Shown: positions 54,155-61,221 of the stretch, piece after piece
How positions within the stretch are numbered: the stretch's first letter is position 1
Layout of the letters: the number at the start of each line of letters is the position of its first letter
DNA from: Sphingomonas xinjiangensis
GTDB taxonomy: Bacteria > Pseudomonadota > Alphaproteobacteria > Sphingomonadales > Sphingomonadaceae
Direction: 5' to 3'
NCBI RefSeq assembly: GCF_014199255.1
Contig: NZ_JACIJF010000017.1
Coordinates: forward strand, 1 to 61,221
DNA: 61,221 bases
The notes under the pieces: generated by a model
Seen by the model: the letters and a program-made list of their open reading frames with translations, nothing else
The model's database searches: none
Told to the model about the DNA's origin: nothing
Translations under genes and position numbers: made by a program

Positions 54155-55186
54155 ATGCGCGCCATAGCCTATCGCAAGCCCGGAGCGATCGACCGGCCTG
54201 ATGCACTGATCGATCTGGATCTCCCGCGTCCCGTTCCGGGCGGTCGGGACATCCTGGTCGCTGTGCAGGCGGTGTCGGTGAACCCCGTCGACACCAAGGT
54301 CCGTGCCGGCGCGGAACCGTTTGAGGGCCGATCGGAGCGCATCCTGGGATGGGATGCGGCCGGCGTCGTTGAAATGGTGGGTCCGGATGTCACGCGGTTC
54401 AGGGTTGGCGATCCGGTTTTTTATGCCGGCAACATCGCGCGCGACGGCAGCAACGCCGAGTATCAGCTCGTCGACGAACGCATCGTCGGTCACCGGCCGA
54501 AGAGTCTTGGCGCAGCGGAGGCCGCGGCACTGCCGCTCACCGCTATTACCGCCTGGGAGACGTTGTTCGACCGACTACGCGTCAATGACAAGCCTTCTGG
54601 CGGCGCGGCCACGATCCTGATCATCGGCGGCGCTGGTGGGGTCGGCTCGATCGCAATCCAGATTGCCCGCGCGCGCACCGACCTGACGGTCATCGCCACT
54701 GCCTCTCGGCCCGAGACCCGGGATTGGGTCCGTGCACTGGGCGCGCACCACGTGATCGATCACCGGCAGGCGCTTGCTGGCCAGGTGGACGCGCTCGGCT
54801 TGGGCGCGCCGGCGTTCGTCTTCTCCACGACGCACACCGATCGGCACCTGGCCGATATTGCCCAACTCATCGCGCCGCAGGGCCGCTTCGCCCTAATCGA
54901 TGACCCCTCGAGCCTGGATGTGGTCTCGTTCAAGCGCAAAGCAGTGTCGATCCATTGGGAATTGATGTTCACACGACCGCTGTTCGACACACCCGACGTG
55001 GGCGAGCAAGGCCGCCTGCTCGACACCGTCGCCGACCTGGTCGATGCCGGCGCGATCCGCACAACGTTGACCGAGCGGCTATCGCCGATCAATGCCACGA
55101 ACCTGATCGCCGCCCACCGCCAGCTCGAGAGCACGACTACGCGGGGGAAGATCGTCCTTGAGGGCTGGGAGGCCGACATTGATTGA
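54155..55186 (+). CDS. MDR-family zinc-less alcohol dehydrogenase/quinone oxidoreductase
   Basis: A 343-residue medium-chain oxidoreductase from the ATG at 54155, behind GGGAGGAGC. The GroES-like domain has VNPVDTKVRAGAEPFEGRS and GWDAAGVVEMVG, and the cofactor loop is IIGGAGGVGSIAIQIAR. The zinc-binding Cys residues are missing, as in the quinone oxidoreductase (YhdH/QOR) branch, so it uses NADPH to reduce activated double bonds or quinones. The monooxygenase gene follows with an overlap of eight bases, indicating an operon. Confidence 0.9.
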   Translation: MRAIAYRKPGAIDRPDALIDLDLPRPVPGGRDILVAVQAVSVNPVDTKVRAGAEPFEGRSERILGWDAAGVVEMVGPDVTRFRVGDPVFYAGNIARDGSNAEYQLVDERIVGHRPKSLGAAEAAALPLTAITAWETLFDRLRVNDKPSGGAATILIIGGAGGVGSIAIQIARARTDLTVIATASRPETRDWVRALGAHHVIDHRQALAGQVDALGLGAPAFVFSTTHTDRHLADIAQLIAPQGRFALIDDPSSLDVVSFKRKAVSIHWELMFTRPLFDTPDVGEQGRLLDTVADLVDAGAIRTTLTERLSPINATNLIAAHRQLESTTTRGKIVLEGWEADID

Positions 55187-55478
55187 TGCCGTGGTCCATG
55201 TGGTCGCTCGCCTTGTTCCCCTGCCCGGCAAGGCCGCCGATCTCGCCGCAGCGGTTGGGGCGATCATACCCGAGGTGCGCCGTGAACCTGGGTGCCTCAC
55301 CTATGCTGCACATGAGAGCCGCGACGAGCCCGGCGTCATTGTGATGATCGAGTCCTGGGCAGATCAGGCCGCACTCGACGCCCACATGCAGGCGCCAGCT
55401 TTCACTAGCCTTGCGGCGCGGTTCAACACGCTGCTGGCCGGGCCACCGGCAGTGGAGCGCTTGCGGCGGATCGATTGA
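55179..55478 (+). CDS. ABM-domain monooxygenase-like protein
   Basis: About 99 residues starting with TTG at 55179, behind a GGGAGG site within the previous gene. It is a dimeric alpha+beta barrel of the antibiotic biosynthesis monooxygenase type: VVHVVARLVPLPGKAADLAA, PGCLTYAAHESRDEPG, IESWADQAALDAHMQAPAF. Such proteins (YgiN, LsrG) act on quinols or small signals without a metal or flavin. Overlap with the MDR gene suggests a paired quinone reductase and quinol monooxygenase function, as seen for MdaB/YgiN in E. coli. That pairing is inference. Confidence 0.85.
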   Translation: MIDAVVHVVARLVPLPGKAADLAAAVGAIIPEVRREPGCLTYAAHESRDEPGVIVMIESWADQAALDAHMQAPAFTSLAARFNTLLAGPPAVERLRRID

Positions 55479-55702
55479 TGCGAGCCTGGGTCCGGGCACC
55501 CCAGCCAGTCCCGCGCGCGGCCTGCATCTAGGTGATTACCCTGTCGTCCGCCCCATTCTCGTTCGGACCGCCGCCTTTCTGGCACCGGCCGGGGTTCTAA
55601 AAAACGCGGAACGCCGGGCCCTGTGATAATTGGTCCCGGCAGTCGTGCGTGTGGAATTGACCAAATTGACCTCGCCACAGGCGACGAGGCCAATCATGAC
55701 GC

Positions 55703-56800
55703 TCAGGCGGAGCGATATCGCTCCAGCCAGTGGGCGTAGGGTGCAGGAAGGACCCAGGCGGGCTTGTCGATGCCGAGCTTGCGCGCGGCGGCGTAGGGCC
55801 AATGCGGATCCGCAAGTAGCGGGCGACCGAGCATGACGAGATCGACCTGCCCGTTTGCCACCAGTGCGTTCGCCTGCTCGGCGTCGCTGATGTACCAACT
55901 GGTCGAAACCGGCAGGCCTGTTTGCTGTCGGACACGCTCGGCGACCGGGGCCATGAAATTAGCGCCCCAAGGGATTTCGGCATTCGGCGTCGAGAAGCTG
56001 ACCGAGACATCGACGAAGTCGAGCCCCGCAGCCTTGAACTGCCGGATGAGGCCGATCGATTGTGCCAGCGTCTCCTCATCGCGGCCGTCGAATTCAATGA
56101 CCCCGAAACGCGCAGTAAGGGGGCGGTCCTTCGGCCAGACCTCGCGCACGGCCGCCAGTGTCTCGATCAGGAAACGGCCGCGGTTCTCCGGGCTGCCGCC
56201 GTACCCGTCGGCGCGCTGATTGGCGTGATCTGACCAGAAGCTCTGGGCGAGATAGCCATGCGCGAAGTGGAGCACGAGCCATTCGAACCCGAGGTCGCGG
56301 GCGCGCCTGGCGGCGGCGACGAAGTCGCTGCGGACACGGACAATGTCATCGACGGTCATCTCCCTCGGCACGCGTGGCAGGTCGCCGCCAAATGCCAGCG
56401 GAGAGGGCGAGATCGTTTCCCATCCACGCGGATCGCCCTCAGGAATGTGATTATCGCCTTCCCAAGGCCGATTTGCGCTCGCCTTGCGACCGGCATGCCC
56501 GATCTGGATGCCGGGCACCGCGCCCCAGCGCTTGATCGATTCGACGACGGGACGCAGCTTCTCCGTCTGCGTGTCGTTCCACAAGCCGAGGTCTGCAGGC
56601 GTGATCCGCCCCTCCGGCGCAACCGCCGTCGCCTCCACTACGACCAGCCCTGCGCCGCCGCGAGCCAGGCCTTCGTAATGGACGCGGTGCCAGTCGTTCA
56701 CCTCGCCGTCCTTGGCCATGTACTGGCACATGGGCGAAACGGCGATGCGGTTGCGCAACGTGGCGCTCTTCAGGGCATACGGGTCAAATAACGTAGGCAC
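55703..56800 (-). CDS. Old yellow enzyme, YqjM-like NADH:flavin oxidoreductase
   Basis: A 365-residue FMN TIM barrel. YqjM-type features are the Cys in NRIAVSPMCQYMA near the start, IQIGHAGRKAS, LHFAHGYLAQSFWS and the FMN-phosphate end LVANGQVDLVMLGRPLLADP. It reduces electron-poor double bonds such as those in enones and nitroesters, with NAD(P)H. It is transcribed towards the MDR-ABM pair and divergent from the ArsR gene, with the palindrome at 56835-56858 between, so it is a likely target of that regulator. Confidence 0.93.
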   Translation of the reverse strand: MPTLFDPYALKSATLRNRIAVSPMCQYMAKDGEVNDWHRVHYEGLARGGAGLVVVEATAVAPEGRITPADLGLWNDTQTEKLRPVVESIKRWGAVPGIQIGHAGRKASANRPWEGDNHIPEGDPRGWETISPSPLAFGGDLPRVPREMTVDDIVRVRSDFVAAARRARDLGFEWLVLHFAHGYLAQSFWSDHANQRADGYGGSPENRGRFLIETLAAVREVWPKDRPLTARFGVIEFDGRDEETLAQSIGLIRQFKAAGLDFVDVSVSFSTPNAEIPWGANFMAPVAERVRQQTGLPVSTSWYISDAEQANALVANGQVDLVMLGRPLLADPHWPYAAARKLGIDKPAWVLPAPYAHWLERYRSA

Positions 56801-56834
56801 GCGCGATCTCCGGCGGGAAAAGCAGGCGAGCGGA

Positions 56835-56858
56835 GTAGTCGTTCTATTGTTCGACTAC
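56835..56858. promoter_or_regulatory. Palindromic operator between OYE and ArsR genes
   Basis: Perfect 7-bp arms GTAGTCG and CGACTAC are separated by ten bases, in the 104-bp gap between the divergent genes; a TACAAT -10-like element lies just after. This is the size and place expected for an ArsR-family site controlling both genes. Confidence 0.55.
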
Positions 56859-56904
56859 AAGCGTACAATGGTGCGGCCTACCGACCTGTGCTATCGACCG
56901 TCCG

Positions 56905-57267
56905 GTGAAAGGCATCTCCCACCCCGCCCTCGACGATATCTCACTGGAGAACGTGTGCCAGGCACTCACCGATCCCGTTCGGATCGAAATCGTCGGTCGC
57001 TTGGCTAAGATGTCCGAGGCGACCTGCTCCGTGCTCAACGCCGGCCGTCCGAAATCGAGCATGTCCCATCACTACCGCGTCCTCCGCGATAGCGGGCTGA
57101 TCTGCACCCGGACCAGAGGCACCACGCACTTCAACGCGCTCCGCCGCGCCGAGCTGGACGCGCGCTTCCCCGGACTGCTCGACGCGCTGTTGAAGGCGAT
57201 GGCTGTGGATGCCGACGGAGAGGCGAAGTACGAGGCAAGCCCGCGGTCATCAACGATCCCAATCTGA
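56905..57267 (+). CDS. ArsR-family transcriptional regulator
   Basis: A 120-residue winged-helix regulator with a GTG start. The ENVCQALTDPVRIEIVGRLA helix pair is followed by the recognition part RPKSSMSHHYRVLRDSGLI and the wing CTRTRGTTHFNALRR. No CxC metal motif is present. Cys residues in ENVC and ATCS might serve a redox or electrophile sensing role, which would fit the neighbouring old yellow enzyme. It is probably autoregulated through the palindrome at 56835-56858. Confidence 0.87.
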   Translation: MKGISHPALDDISLENVCQALTDPVRIEIVGRLAKMSEATCSVLNAGRPKSSMSHHYRVLRDSGLICTRTRGTTHFNALRRAELDARFPGLLDALLKAMAVDADGEAKYEASPRSSTIPI

Positions 57268-57711
57268 TCCCGAGCGGCGGACCGTTAGCCACATTTCAAG
57301 CCTTTTCTCTGCGTGTAACCGCACATCTGGAAGATTGGCGGCTTTCGAGAATAGCCGGTGACAGGCGGTGCTTCGTGAACCGGCACTGCTGTCTGACCTC
57401 TTAATGGAAAGCCAGTGGCCGGTTTGGGGGTGAGCAGACGTTCCCGGGCCATCGGGACGTGGCTGAAAGTGGTCGTTAGCGGCCGCATCCTGTCCGAAGG
57501 CTACGTCTTCGGCGCTCCCAAGAGCGGACGGCCGGTAAACCACCTTCTCCAGCATGGCAGCTCCGCCCCCCTAAGATGCCGCCCGAACGGGGTCGCAAGG
57601 GGTATGAATGAGTGCAGGTATCGGAAAGAGCGCTCGCTCTTATGGGGCAACAAAGGACTCCGAACAGCCATCTCGCCAGCGGGACCTCTGCCAAGCGTTC
57701 GAGCTCGTCGA
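57268..57711. other. Intergenic stretch of about 440 bases
   Basis: No gene is seen. Around 57405-57490 there are blocks like those of the dispersed repeats (CCGGTTTGGGGGTGAGCAGA, then CGGGACGTGGCTGAAAGTGG). Confidence 0.4.
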
Positions 57712-58623
57712 TCAACGCCACAAGGGTCTGGCATCCCATCCTGATGGAAAACCCATGGCACAGAGGTCGCTGGTTGGATGCTGATTGAGCAACGTCGTAA
57801 GCTCATCTCGCCAGACAGATGTCGGATCTACCTGTCGCAGCAGGTAAACGATCAGGACCAGAGCGTTGTAGAGTTGGGCTGGGGCATGAGCTGCGGGTGG
57901 TTCGAGCGTGTTGAGGAGAGCAGCCGGTTTGGACGGCACCCTCATGCGCAGCAGGAAGCCACGGTTCCAGAGGCGCGCATGGTGCGCGCAGCTGTTTCTG
58001 ATCGTGGAGAGATGCTTCAGGAGCGGCACCAGCACTGCCTCTGGTAGACCCAAGGGCCTGGCTATAGCGTTGCGCAGCGCCCGATCGCCGAGCAGCGCAT
58101 ACCAGCGGGAGAGCTGCCCGAACGACATCATCTCCGCCACCATCCACACTGGCGGCATCGCCGGTGTGTCATAGGTACGACGGTAGTGGTCGATGTACGT
58201 CTCGGGCGAGTTTGCCACGTCCTTGGTCAAACGGACTAAGTTCTCTTGGTACTTGCCCGGATGATAGTAGAGCCTTGCGTCGAGATAACCGTGCGGTCCA
58301 AACCGCTGCGCCAGCTCGTACGCCCAGCTGCCTCGCACAGCGACCTCGATCCGCTCAATCGCGTCGAGGACTACCAGTCGAAGGCGTCGATCAAAATCGT
58401 ACAGAGCAGTGACAGTATCGAAGCTCGTGCCCGGCAGAAAGCGTTGCCCGGGATTTCCCTTGGGATGCTCGAAGGGCAGCCAATAGGCGCTCAGGCGGTA
58501 GTAGCTAACGTGCCGTAGCCAGTGCTCAGCGCGCGCCTTGTCGGGGATCGCCATGCCCTCAGCCTGAAGATGTTGGAGCTGCTGCGCGATTGTCGTCGCT
58601 GGTTTTGTGAAAGGGCGTGGCAC
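57712..58623 (-). CDS. Abi_2 (AbiD/AbiF-type) HEPN abortive infection protein
   Basis: A 303-residue protein of the Abi_2 family (PF07751). Family marks are IPDKARAEHWLRHVSYYRLS with AYWLPF near the start, YDFDRRLRLVVLDAIERIEVAVR, MPPVWMVAEMMSFGQLSRWY, and the HEPN ribonuclease motif R-x4-H as Arg209-His214 in RNSCAHHARLWNR. Such proteins block phage growth in lactococci and are thought to cleave RNA. Upstream is a structured RNA with its own terminator (58643-58705), the arrangement reported for abiF loci. No partner antitoxin gene is visible. Confidence 0.88.
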   Translation of the reverse strand: MPRPFTKPATTIAQQLQHLQAEGMAIPDKARAEHWLRHVSYYRLSAYWLPFEHPKGNPGQRFLPGTSFDTVTALYDFDRRLRLVVLDAIERIEVAVRGSWAYELAQRFGPHGYLDARLYYHPGKYQENLVRLTKDVANSPETYIDHYRRTYDTPAMPPVWMVAEMMSFGQLSRWYALLGDRALRNAIARPLGLPEAVLVPLLKHLSTIRNSCAHHARLWNRGFLLRMRVPSKPAALLNTLEPPAAHAPAQLYNALVLIVYLLRQVDPTSVWRDELTTLLNQHPTSDLCAMGFPSGWDARPLWR

Positions 58624-58627
58624 CGAT

Positions 58628-58640
58628 CCTGCTTAGCAGG
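58628..58640 (-). promoter_or_regulatory. Small hairpin over the Abi ribosome binding site
   Basis: CCTGC and GCAGG pair around a three-base loop between the RNA terminator and the Abi ATG at 58623. The only Shine-Dalgarno-like bases (AGGA) lie in its second arm, so the hairpin could limit translation. Confidence 0.4.
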
Positions 58641-58642
58641 AC

Positions 58643-58705
58643 AAAAAAAGACCCGCCAAGTGTGCATACCCTTACGGGTAGAGGCCTGGCGAGTTCGATT
58701 GCCCC
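58643..58705 (-). ncRNA. abiF-type structured RNA upstream of the Abi gene
   Basis: On the minus strand a roughly 60-nt RNA can be drawn. A closing stem pairs CGCCAG with TTGGCG, and an inner stem ACCC-GTAA-GGGT has a GNRA tetraloop. The run TTTTTTT follows directly as a terminator. A promoter with TTGCTT (58730-58735) and TATCTC (58707-58712), 17 bases apart, is in the right place. A conserved RNA in front of abiF genes is known as the abiF motif; I match it by position and general form, not by alignment. It may be an RNA antitoxin or guide. Confidence 0.6.
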
Positions 58706-58944
58706 CGAGATATGAGCGAATTCCCAACAAAGCAATAAGGCTGCCCCATTTTCATATCGGCCGATGAGCCCGGATCGCTCACGAAAATACCGAGTTACCT
58801 CCGCTCACCGATCCGGAGAGACGGCGTCTCATTCGACGGCTAAGCTGCCGAGGCAGCTAATGCATCAGCGCCTCCTCATGCAGTCGATCAGCGGCTAGCC
58901 GACACATGAGCTTCAAAATGCTACGGCACAGCCCGAGCCTCAAG

Positions 58945-59011
58945 CTGAACCTACGGCAGCTTTCAAGAAACAGGGAAGGGGCCCAGAAAGGCAGCTGTTG
59001 GCGCTAAGCTG
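58945..59011. repeat. Dispersed repeat family A copy
   Basis: TGAACCTACGGCAGCTTTC, then GAAACAGGGAAGGGGCCCAG, AAAGGCAGCTG and TTGGCGCTAAGCTGG. The remaining bases of the 58736-59082 gap hold no gene. Confidence 0.6.
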
Positions 59012-59082
59012 GAGGATGCGCCTCTTCCAAGTTCATTCTTAGCAGCCCGGTCCAGCGCGGGAGCGCCGGACCGGAAATGAGT

Positions 59083-59715
59083 CTAGATTTCGGTGTTCTC
59101 TGCCAACGCCAGCGCATCCTCAACATCAACGCCAAGGTAGCGGACGGTGTTCTCTATCTTGCTGTGCCCAAGCAGTATCTGCACAGCCCTGAGGTTCCCG
59201 GTGGCCTTGTAGATGATCGAAGCCTTGGTGCGTCGAAGCGAGTGCGTCCCGTACTCCTCACGCCTGAGGCCGATGGACATCACCCATTCCTGAACGAGGC
59301 GGGCATATTGCCTTGCGCTCAGATGATCCTTGTAGTCGAGACGGCTCGGAAATGCATAATCGGCAAGAGTGCCGCCGCGCCTCTCCAGCCATGCAAGCAG
59401 GCTTGCACGAGCATCGCTCATCAACTCGAACTGCACGGGCTTGCCGGTCTTCGACTGCACCACGATCGCGCGGCTGCGGATTTGCCCGCTGGCCACCAGG
59501 TCTCCAATCCTTACCTTCACCACATCACAGCCGCGCAACTTGCTGTCGATCGCCAGGTCAAACAGCGCACGGTCTCGAATCCGGCGGTTCTGGTCCAGGA
59601 AGAAGCGGATTTCCCACACCTGCTTTGGTTTGAGCGCTCGTTTGGCACCGACCTTCCATCCTGAGTTCCAGGCACGCGAGCCAGACGGGCGTGGATCATA
59701 TTGCGACGTTCCCAT
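59083..59715 (-). CDS. Short tyrosine recombinase (integrase catalytic domain)
   Basis: About 210 residues from the ATG at 59715 behind GGGAGA; the frame runs upstream without support. It is essentially the catalytic domain: Arg61 (SKLRGCDVV), His158 and Arg161 (HSLRRTKA), His184 (LGHSKIENT) and Tyr193 (VRYLG). The arm-type and core-binding domains of phage integrases are missing, which is normal for the FimB-like short recombinases common in sphingomonads. It appears active. It could drive a local DNA inversion or island insertion near the defence genes. No att sites were identified. Confidence 0.87.
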   Translation of the reverse strand: MGTSQYDPRPSGSRAWNSGWKVGAKRALKPKQVWEIRFFLDQNRRIRDRALFDLAIDSKLRGCDVVKVRIGDLVASGQIRSRAIVVQSKTGKPVQFELMSDARASLLAWLERRGGTLADYAFPSRLDYKDHLSARQYARLVQEWVMSIGLRREEYGTHSLRRTKASIIYKATGNLRAVQILLGHSKIENTVRYLGVDVEDALALAENTEI

Positions 59716-59824
59716 ATTTGTTCTCCCTGGCCAAAAAGGGCCGACTGAAAGAACGATCGTCCCGTGGAACAGAGCAGCACCTTTAACTGCCGGCGAATGC
59801 CCGGCTGCGCTCAGGTTGCAGGAC

Positions 59825-59896
59825 ATGAACCTTCGGCAGCTATCGGGAAGCGCTGAAGCATCTTGCAACGGCAGCTACTGGCGCTCAGCTGTCGCA
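59825..59896. repeat. Dispersed repeat family A copy with near-perfect hairpin
   Basis: TGAACCTTCGGCAGCTATCG, then GGGAAGCGCTGAAGC and CGGCAGCT-ACTGGCGCTC-AGCTGTCG. It lies just upstream of the integrase gene. Confidence 0.6.
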
Positions 59897-60101
59897 CGCA
59901 CGGTGCCAAACGGCGTGTTCGCCCATAGCTGATTGTTCCACGGCCAGTGGCAGGGGATCCAGCTAACGCCAGCCCGTTCAAAGCCGCCGGTCCGCTCCTG
60001 GAGCGAGAAGCCGCCGTCCGCTGACGCCCTAATATCAGACTTCCACCAGCATCCTGCATCCTTGGTGAGTCGGAAGCGTTATGATCCCAGAGGAGAGTGG
60101 A

Positions 60102-60278
60102 ATGTCGGACAACAAGAACAACGTGGGTTCGCCTGACCGCGACCGCATCAGCCTAAGCGAGGACTACGAAGTTCGTGACTGGGCCAAGAGCCTGGGCGTC
60201 TCCGAAGCGCGGCTGCGCGAGGCAGTTGGCGCGGTCGGAAACAGTGCCGACAAGGTGCGAGAGTACCTAAAGGGCTAA
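60102..60278 (+). CDS. DUF3606 small protein
   Basis: A 58-residue protein from the ATG at 60102, which follows GGAGAG closely; an upstream ATG at 60081 is less likely. The DUF3606 pattern is RDRISLSEDYEVRDWAKSLG then VSEARLREAVGAVGNSADKV. These small helical proteins are frequent in alphaproteobacteria and of unknown function, often found among stress genes. The next small gene follows after four bases, suggesting an operon. Confidence 0.85.
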   Translation: MSDNKNNVGSPDRDRISLSEDYEVRDWAKSLGVSEARLREAVGAVGNSADKVREYLKG

Positions 60279-60282
60279 GGGG

Positions 60283-60480
60283 ATGCTGAGAAAGACCACT
60301 CCGGAACGCGCGCTCGAGCTCGCACGAGATAGCAGCTGCCGCGACGTGGAGCAGATTAAACGCACCCTGAACGCGGAAGGCTATTCCGGGGTCAACCAGC
60401 ACCTCGCCGGCCTGTCGATTCGCAAACAGATCAGAGCGAGCATCGCGGCCCGATCCGCACAGATGCCGGCCGCGACCTAG
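60283..60480 (+). CDS. Hypothetical small basic protein (65 aa)
   Basis: A 65-residue helical, basic protein (MLRKTTPERALELARDSSCR, later IKRTLNAEGYSGVNQHLAGL, RKQIRASIAARSA). It begins four bases after the DUF3606 stop, with AAGGGG just before the ATG, so it is probably co-translated. No family was recognised. The closeness to the DUF3606 gene is the main support. Confidence 0.6.
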   Translation: MLRKTTPERALELARDSSCRDVEQIKRTLNAEGYSGVNQHLAGLSIRKQIRASIAARSAQMPAAT

Positions 60481-60530
60481 TTGTTTGGTCCCGGCTCGAT
60501 GGTTAGCTGCCGCTCAAACGATCCTGGCAC

Positions 60531-60574
60531 GAAAGCGGCCTGTCCGCAGCCGCCCAAAGTCAGTCATTCCATCG
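60531..60574. repeat. Dispersed repeat family B copy
   Basis: GAAAGCGGCCTGTCCGCAGC, then CGCCCAAAGTCAGTCATTCC. A related copy is near 60006-60052. Confidence 0.55.
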
Positions 60575-60628
60575 CTCACGGTCCATACCTGCTAGCGGGC
60601 ATCGATCTGTTGCGGCATCATAGATCGT

Positions 60629-60976
60629 ATGCTGGCAAACAAGCTTCTGCGGCGCTTCGTTGATCGTGATCTGGGTCAGGGCACGGGCGTTGGCAGGGGC
60701 CACCTGACGCTTCTGATTGCGGCTATACCGTGGCTCGCAATTTTGCCATTTCGCAGCAAGCTGAACGGCGCCGAAGCGACCGTTCTTGCCACGCTGGTTG
60801 TCGCTACGGCTATGTGGTTTGCCTTCGTAGCCTGGCGAGGCGCTCGGCTGCTCCGCGCGTCCGCGCTACGTGGCGACAGAATTTACGATCAACGCGACAA
60901 ATTCATCCTACCGTCTGAGTACAGACGTACTGACAGTGCCACTGGAGCGAAGCGGAGGCGTCGAAACAGCAGCTAG
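60629..60976 (+). CDS. Hypothetical membrane protein (115 aa)
   Basis: A 115-residue protein with two hydrophobic segments, about residues 25-42 and 47-67, followed by a highly basic tail (TGAKRRRRNSS). It is predicted to be an inner-membrane hairpin with both ends in the cytoplasm. The family is not recognised, and no strong ribosome binding site is visible. The transmembrane pattern and codon use are the support. Confidence 0.5.
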   Translation: MLANKLLRRFVDRDLGQGTGVGRGHLTLLIAAIPWLAILPFRSKLNGAEATVLATLVVATAMWFAFVAWRGARLLRASALRGDRIYDQRDKFILPSEYRRTDSATGAKRRRRNSS

Positions 60977-61221
60977 GCGCGCCCCCCGGTGAGCAACGAT
61001 AGCATCCGTTGTCTCCCCTACGGACGTCATGCACAGCGAGCCGGGGTGACGTCCGCTACACGCTTTCTCGCTCCCGAGAGCTGCCTGTCTCTTTCCCACC
61101 CAATAGTCGTCGGTCGGTGACCGGTAGTTCGAATATGAACATGGGGTAATCGCGGGAGCGAGCTACCTCTATCAGCGATGGTGCGGAGGGTGGCTGTTCC
61201 CCGATAGATGAAGGTGCGGGC

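Noticed and set aside
15626..59715. Idea that the integrase at 59083 and the tRNA gene at 15626 define one genomic island
   Set aside because: No copy of the tRNA 3' end was seen near the integrase, and housekeeping genes (ppa, recD2) lie between them.
1..61221. CRISPR arrays, rRNA genes and complete insertion sequences
   Set aside because: No regularly spaced short repeats, no rRNA-like blocks and no transposase frame were seen; the dispersed repeats are irregularly placed and not separated by unique spacers.

Overview
The window reads as chromosomal DNA of a Sphingomonas-like alphaproteobacterium. The grounds are high GC, TonB-dependent receptor loci with a flavin halogenase-like partner, DUF3606 and entericidin small proteins, and many short dispersed intergenic repeats. 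I name the organism only to that level. No rRNA genes, CRISPR array or complete insertion sequence were seen. One tRNA gene, tRNA-Ile2 with anticodon CAT, lies at 15626-15701.

Left part (1-15.7 kb): widely spaced small genes. They include small membrane proteins, a secreted EreA/ChaN-like protein, an entericidin lipoprotein, a DsbA-like thiol oxidoreductase, a YihY-family membrane protein, a single-domain response regulator, an ArsR-type regulator and a lipoprotein. A large multi-PAS hybrid histidine kinase has its receiver domain broken by a two-base frameshift and lies between two nearly identical 97-bp direct repeats. Two dispersed repeat families, a 159-bp MITE-like inverted-repeat element and a paralogue killed by a single stop codon mark this as slowly decaying intergenic territory.

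15.9-24.4 kb: an unusual biosynthetic-looking cluster. A three-gene minus-strand operon encodes an ATP-grasp ligase fused to a PLP-dependent decarboxylase, a protein with a possible Cys-His-Asp triad, and a GNAT acetyltransferase. A 2-oxoglutarate/Fe(II) oxygenase gene faces away from it across an AT-rich promoter holding a palindrome. This is the best candidate for an undescribed small-molecule pathway. After it come DUF6398, RecD2-like helicase, PilZ and inorganic pyrophosphatase genes.

24.8-45.6 kb: a polysaccharide utilisation locus for alpha-linked galactose/galactosamine material. Two TonB-dependent receptors would import oligosaccharides. GH36 and GH27 enzymes and a DUF4874/DUF4832 protein would cut them in the periplasm. 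A DMT-family permease would cross the inner membrane. A BadF-type sugar kinase, AgaS and a GatZ/KbaZ-family protein would take the amino sugar to the hexose-phosphate pool. A DeoR/AgaR regulator sits in the middle, and five intergenic sites match the operator consensus of Escherichia coli AgaR. No GalNAc-6-phosphate deacetylase, tagatose kinase or class II aldolase is present. This fits a shortened route in which GatZ acts as a tagatose-6-phosphate 4-epimerase and the substrate is at least partly deacetylated, as in fungal galactosaminogalactan. That substrate is inference.

45.6-61.2 kb: accessory and defence genes. An Avs-like STAND NTPase with an N-terminal Mrr-type nuclease is split by one extra T. 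A cluster of redox enzymes (SDR, 3-hydroxyisobutyrate-dehydrogenase-like, aldo/keto reductase, MDR, ABM monooxygenase, old yellow enzyme) is followed by an ArsR regulator with a palindromic operator. An AbiF/AbiD-type HEPN protein is preceded by a compact structured RNA ending in a strong terminator. A short tyrosine recombinase and small proteins close the window.
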